Shown here: one piece after another, positions 61,428 to 64,000 of the stretch
Position numbering within the stretch: the stretch's first letter is position 1
Layout of the letters: every line of letters starts with the position of its first letter
NCBI RefSeq assembly: GCF_020171805.1
Contig: NZ_JAIVAF010000001.1
Location: 62,001-126,000 of the forward strand
DNA length: 64,000 nucleotides
Origin: Guptibacillus algicola
Lineage (GTDB): Bacteria > Bacillota > Bacilli > Bacillales > Guptibacillaceae
Reading direction: 5' to 3'
The notes under the pieces: generated by a model
Told to the model about the DNA's origin: nothing
Databases searched by the model: none
What the model saw: the letters and a program-made list of their open reading frames with translations, nothing else
Program-made: the position numbers and the translations under genes

Positions 61428-62138
61428 TTACATTTCTGGCTTAAAGCCCATATGCATGGCAGCAACTCCACCTGAGTATGGTTTTACATCTACTCGGTTG
61501 AAACCATTTGAAAGAAATAGTTTTCTTAATTCTTCTGATCCCGGAAACGAACTAGCTGATTCCTGTAACCAGGAATATTCATCGTAGCTTTTAGCAAACA
61601 TTTTTCCTAGTACAGGCATAACAAACTTAAAATAACCATAATACACTTGTCGAAAGACAGGTAAGGTCGGTTGAGAAGTTTCAAGGCATACTACGCGGCC
61701 ACCAGGCTTCACAACCCTGTACATCTCTTTAATCACCTGACTGTAATCAGGTACGTTCCGTAATCCGAAGCCAATCGTAACGTAATCAAAGGAGTTGTCA
61801 TCAAACGGTAGTTCCATTGCGTTACCATGGATAAGGGTAACGTTCGATTTGTTTTGATTCTTAACCTTGGATTTACCTACCTCAAGCATGTTCTCGCTAA
61901 AATCTAGTCCGATCGCATGACCACTCTCACCGACTGCTTCAGCCATGGCAAGAGTCCAATCGGCTGTGCCGCAACAAACATCTAGTGCTTGGGATCCTTT
62001 TTTCACTTCCATACGCATCATCGTATCTTTACGCCATGCCTTGTGCCTCTGAAAGCTAATAACAGAATTCATTACGTCGTATCTTTTTGAAATCGACTGG
62101 AAAACTTGGTGAACTCGTTCTTCTTTGGTGGTAGCCAT
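61428..62138 (-). CDS. menG: Demethylmenaquinone methyltransferase
   Basis: 236 residues, UbiE/COQ5-type SAM-dependent methyltransferase. Last step of menaquinone synthesis. Seen: [20 protein letters not shown] near 20-40, the SAM motif [16 protein letters not shown] near 50-65 (Cys-Cys variant of the GxG loop), [27 protein letters not shown] at about 120-146. Between hepS and hepT as in B. subtilis; 4 bp after hepS in transcription order. Confidence 0.96.
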   Translation of the reverse strand: MATTKEERVHQVFQSISKRYDVMNSVISFQRHKAWRKDTMMRMEVKKGSQALDVCCGTADWTLAMAEAVGESGHAIGLDFSENMLEVGKSKVKNQNKSNVTLIHGNAMELPFDDNSFDYVTIGFGLRNVPDYSQVIKEMYRVVKPGGRVVCLETSQPTLPVFRQVYYGYFKFVMPVLGKMFAKSYDEYSWLQESASSFPGSEELRKLFLSNGFNRVDVKPYSGGVAAMHMGFKPEM

Positions 62139-62142
62139 CTAT

Positions 62143-62970
62143 TTATCCCTCTTCCGCCATTTTCTTTTCCTGAACCCCGTTCAGTCCCCAGTAGAACTCA
62201 TGCCTGTTATGAAACCAGCGATGAAAATCCGAATACTGCTGAAACAGAAAATCAATATCTTTCTTTGCATGATCCACATATGAATCTAGAATCGATCGTG
62301 CTTTAGCAGTTTGTTCAGTCGTCAATGTAGATTCCCTAACCGCAAGGAACGTAAAGGCGATTTTGTGAAGCAGATTGGTACCTGATTGAATGAGCTCTTG
62401 TTTTCTTTCAAAAAGCAATCGATTCAAGTAAAAATATTGTGTACCGAACGACTTCCACTCACTGAGATCGAAATGTTCTGCGACTTTTCTAATTAGGATG
62501 GATTCAATATCCTTCAAGTTGCTAAAAATGTAATCTACAGATTGTTCTTCCGCATGGTAAAAAGACATTTTAGATTCATTGATTTCTTGGATAGCACCAG
62601 AAAGTGTTCGAATCAATTCGTTGTCTTTCCATTTAGAAAGAATGTGATAGTACATGCTGCTGAAATAGTCACCTGCTAATACAGTAAGCTGTCTGTTTTT
62701 GCGCTCATCTTCATTCTGAACATCTGCTAATGAGATACGTTCATGGGTATCTAGCGCAATTTGTACAAGCATGATCGATAGCAGTGTATCCTGCTTTCTT
62801 TCCTTCTCGAGCGAAGTCTGCTCTAACATCTCGTGGAACAAATACAGCCTTTCTTCATCAATAACTGGGATATCGATGAAACGAAGCAAGTAGGAATGTG
62901 CCAAACGAGAATGCAACTTTTCCCGTACGATGTTTAGTTGTTTATGTTTGTAATCCATCGGATTGTTCAT
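62143..62970 (-). CDS. hepS: Heptaprenyl diphosphate synthase component I
   Basis: 275 residues, all helical, the regulatory subunit that sets product length together with HepT. Family stretches: SYLLRFIDIPVIDEERLYLFHEML near 28-50, TLLSIMLVQIALDTHERI near 62, and VLAGDYFSSMYYHIL near 95, a degenerate echo of the prenyltransferase fold without the Asp-rich motifs. ATG 62970 is 8 nt after AGGGG; ATG 62988 upstream lacks a site. Confidence 0.93.
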   Translation of the reverse strand: MNNPMDYKHKQLNIVREKLHSRLAHSYLLRFIDIPVIDEERLYLFHEMLEQTSLEKERKQDTLLSIMLVQIALDTHERISLADVQNEDERKNRQLTVLAGDYFSSMYYHILSKWKDNELIRTLSGAIQEINESKMSFYHAEEQSVDYIFSNLKDIESILIRKVAEHFDLSEWKSFGTQYFYLNRLLFERKQELIQSGTNLLHKIAFTFLAVRESTLTTEQTAKARSILDSYVDHAKKDIDFLFQQYSDFHRWFHNRHEFYWGLNGVQEKKMAEEG

Positions 62971-63017
62971 ATCCCTTACCCCTAACATATCATCCAGTAG
63001 AGTATGTATTTACACTT

Positions 63018-63023
63018 AGTATA
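63018..63023 (-). promoter_or_regulatory. Extended -10 promoter of hepS-menG-hepT
   Basis: Minus-strand TGTGC-TATACT with weak -35 TTTTAG at 17 nt. It lies after the mtrB terminator. Confidence 0.55.
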
Positions 63024-63065
63024 GCACAAGAAGGCCTATGCTAAAACGAAACTGAAGCGGTGATA

Positions 63066-63096
63066 AAAGAAGAAAAGCAGGCTTATACCCTGCTTT
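63066..63096 (-). terminator. Terminator of folE-mtrB
   Basis: AAAGCAGG pairs with CCTGCTTT (7-nt loop), followed by TCTTCTTTT on the minus strand; it includes the mtrB stop codon. Confidence 0.8.
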
Positions 63097-63316
63097 ACTC
63101 ATCGTTGTTAATCTCACCATGACTGGTTTGAATAACTGCTTTCCCTCTTATTTTCACAGCAGAAGTATGCTCAGTGAACTGCGCAATCATTACCTCACCT
63201 TTATCCAGCTTTTCGGAATGGTGAAACCGCGTATCAGAACCACGTGTTAGTCCGATTACATTCACACCATTCTCAAGAGCTTTAATAACGAAGAAATCAT
63301 TGTTCTCTAATTTCAT
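63095..63316 (-). CDS. mtrB: Tryptophan RNA-binding attenuation protein TRAP
   Basis: 73 residues. Forms an 11-mer ring that binds tryptophan and then wraps (G/U)AG repeats around its rim, shutting down trp genes. Seen: [55 protein letters not shown], nearly the complete B. subtilis core, with the RNA-contacting Lys/Lys/Arg in EKLDKGE and VKIRG. Its target is visible at 55308-55354. ATG 63316 follows GGAGGG; 21 bp after folE. Confidence 0.98.
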   Translation of the reverse strand: MKLENNDFFVIKALENGVNVIGLTRGSDTRFHHSEKLDKGEVMIAQFTEHTSAVKIRGKAVIQTSHGEINNDE

Positions 63317-63337
63317 GATATCCCTCCTGAATCAGGA

Positions 63338-63904
63338 TTAACCCTTAATTAAACCAAGTACTTCTGCTCTTGCAGCAGTATCGTTTTCAAATATTCCTCT
63401 AACTGCTGACGTAACCGTTGAAGAACCTGGTTTCTTCACGCCTCTCATCGTCATACACATATGTTCAGCTTCCACAACAACCATTACACCGTGAGGTTCG
63501 AGTGTGTCGACCATCGTATTTGCAATTGTTGAAGTAATACGTTCTTGTAGCTGTGGACGCTTTGTGACAGCTTCCACTGCTCTTGCAAGCTTACTAAGTC
63601 CAGTAACCTTGCCACCTTTTGGTATATAAGCAACGTGAGCTTTACCGAAGAATGGGACTAGGTGGTGCTCACATGTTGAATAAAATGGAATATCTTTAAC
63701 AAGGACTAACTCTTCATGATCTTCTCCAAAAATCGTTTGGAAGTGTTCTTTCGGATCTTGATTTAGTCCTTGGAAAATTTCTTCATACATTCGTGCAACA
63801 CGCTTCGGCGTATCTTGTAGACCCTCGCGTTCCGGATCCTCGCCGATCGCTTCTAAAATCATTTTAACTGCTTCTTGTATTTTTCCATGATTAACTTCGA
63901 ACAT
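63338..63904 (-). CDS. folE: GTP cyclohydrolase I
   Basis: 188 residues (mtrA in older B. subtilis naming). First step of tetrahydrofolate synthesis from GTP. Seen: zinc and catalytic residues in [22 protein letters not shown] at about 75-97, [23 protein letters not shown] near 103-125, and the last zinc Cys in [17 protein letters not shown] near 147. ATG 63904 follows GGAGGAG. First gene of folE-mtrB, the same pair as in B. subtilis. Confidence 0.98.
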   Translation of the reverse strand: MFEVNHGKIQEAVKMILEAIGEDPEREGLQDTPKRVARMYEEIFQGLNQDPKEHFQTIFGEDHEELVLVKDIPFYSTCEHHLVPFFGKAHVAYIPKGGKVTGLSKLARAVEAVTKRPQLQERITSTIANTMVDTLEPHGVMVVVEAEHMCMTMRGVKKPGSSTVTSAVRGIFENDTAARAEVLGLIKG

Positions 63905-63947
63905 TCGTCTTTACTCCTCCATTCAAGACTTTACAATACATATAAAA

Positions 63948-63976
63948 ATTTTAGCACACGGAGGAACAGTTAGCAA
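63948..63976 (-). promoter_or_regulatory. Sigma-A promoter of folE-mtrB
   Basis: Minus-strand TTGCTA (63971-63976), a 17-nt spacer and TGC-TAAAAT (63948-63953) with extended -10. Beyond it the window ends in what looks like one arm of an upstream gene's terminator (AAAAAAGAAGAGTCGCATAAGG). Confidence 0.65.
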
Positions 63977-64000
63977 AAAAGAAGAGTCGCATAAGGTGCG

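Overview
The window is a 64-kb stretch of a low-GC, spore-forming Firmicute chromosome, almost certainly a member of the Bacillaceae. The gene order follows the well-known Bacillus segments folE-mtrB-hepS-menG-hepT-ndk-aroC-aroB-aroH-trpEDCFBA-hisC-tyrA-aroA-ypiA-ypiB-ypiF-qcrABC-ypjA-ypjB, then ypjD-dapB-mgsA-bshB1-bshA-cca-birA-panBCD-dinG-ypmA-ypmB-aspB-asnS-dnaD-nth-ypoC-ponA-recU-yppC. Spore genes (two CotF-like coat proteins, a YjcZ-like peptide, an alpha/beta SASP, SspM, YpjB, RacA) confirm an endospore former. I cannot name the species; the gene set looks like a halotolerant or alkali-tolerant Bacillus relative (inference).

Layout. 1-2.1 kb: an AbgT-type transporter (cut by the window edge) and a short-chain dehydrogenase. 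2.1-3.1 kb: folD behind a ZTP riboswitch. 3.2-4.1 kb: eight tRNA genes. 4.2-12.2 kb: an accessory zone with a solitary kynureninase, two coat proteins, an alanine/sodium symporter, a YjcZ-like peptide, a deoxynucleotidase, a thioredoxin-reductase-like flavoprotein without its redox cysteines, a D,D-carboxypeptidase, an SASP and small unknowns. 12.3-21.5 kb: yppE, racA, sspM, yppC, recU, ponA, ypoC, nth, dnaD, asnS. 21.6-29.9 kb: aspB, ypmB, ypmA, a candidate small RNA, a secreted degenerate metallo-beta-lactamase-fold protein, dinG, and panBCD behind a long structured leader. 29.9-36.5 kb: birA, cca, bacillithiol genes bshA/bshB1, mgsA, dapB, ypjD, ypjC. 36.5-45.4 kb: a dispersed palindromic repeat, a YugP-like protease, ypjB, ypjA, the menaquinol:cytochrome c reductase qcrABC, ypiF, an extra GNAT gene, ypiB, ypiA and an unidentified protein with an attenuator-like leader. 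45.7-58 kb: the aromatic supraoperon. 58.4-64 kb: an amidase, ndk, menaquinone synthesis (hepT, menG, hepS), mtrB and folE.

How the parts work together. The aro/trp genes carry the chorismate, tryptophan and tyrosine pathways; trpE is preceded by a complete TRAP attenuator (ten G/TAG triplets, antiterminator, terminator, and a Shine-Dalgarno hairpin), and the TRAP protein itself (mtrB) lies 8 kb upstream. trpG is absent here, as expected in Bacillus, where the amidotransferase is shared from the folate operon. hepS/hepT/menG make menaquinone, the substrate of the QcrABC complex. Folate (folD, folE), pantothenate (panBCD), lysine/diaminopimelate (dapB) and bacillithiol synthesis are also represented.

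The least ordinary observations are: an unassigned structured RNA at about 23.55-23.66 kb; a pseudoenzyme-like metallo-beta-lactamase fold at 23.7-24.5 kb whose start is folded into a hairpin; a perfect CcpA-type cre match embedded in an intrinsic terminator inside the leader of the unidentified 45.4-kb gene; a 24-bp perfect palindrome over the predicted ndk transcription start; a Shine-Dalgarno-sequestering hairpin before a coat gene; and a strong excess of the 6-bp palindrome CGATCG across the whole window.
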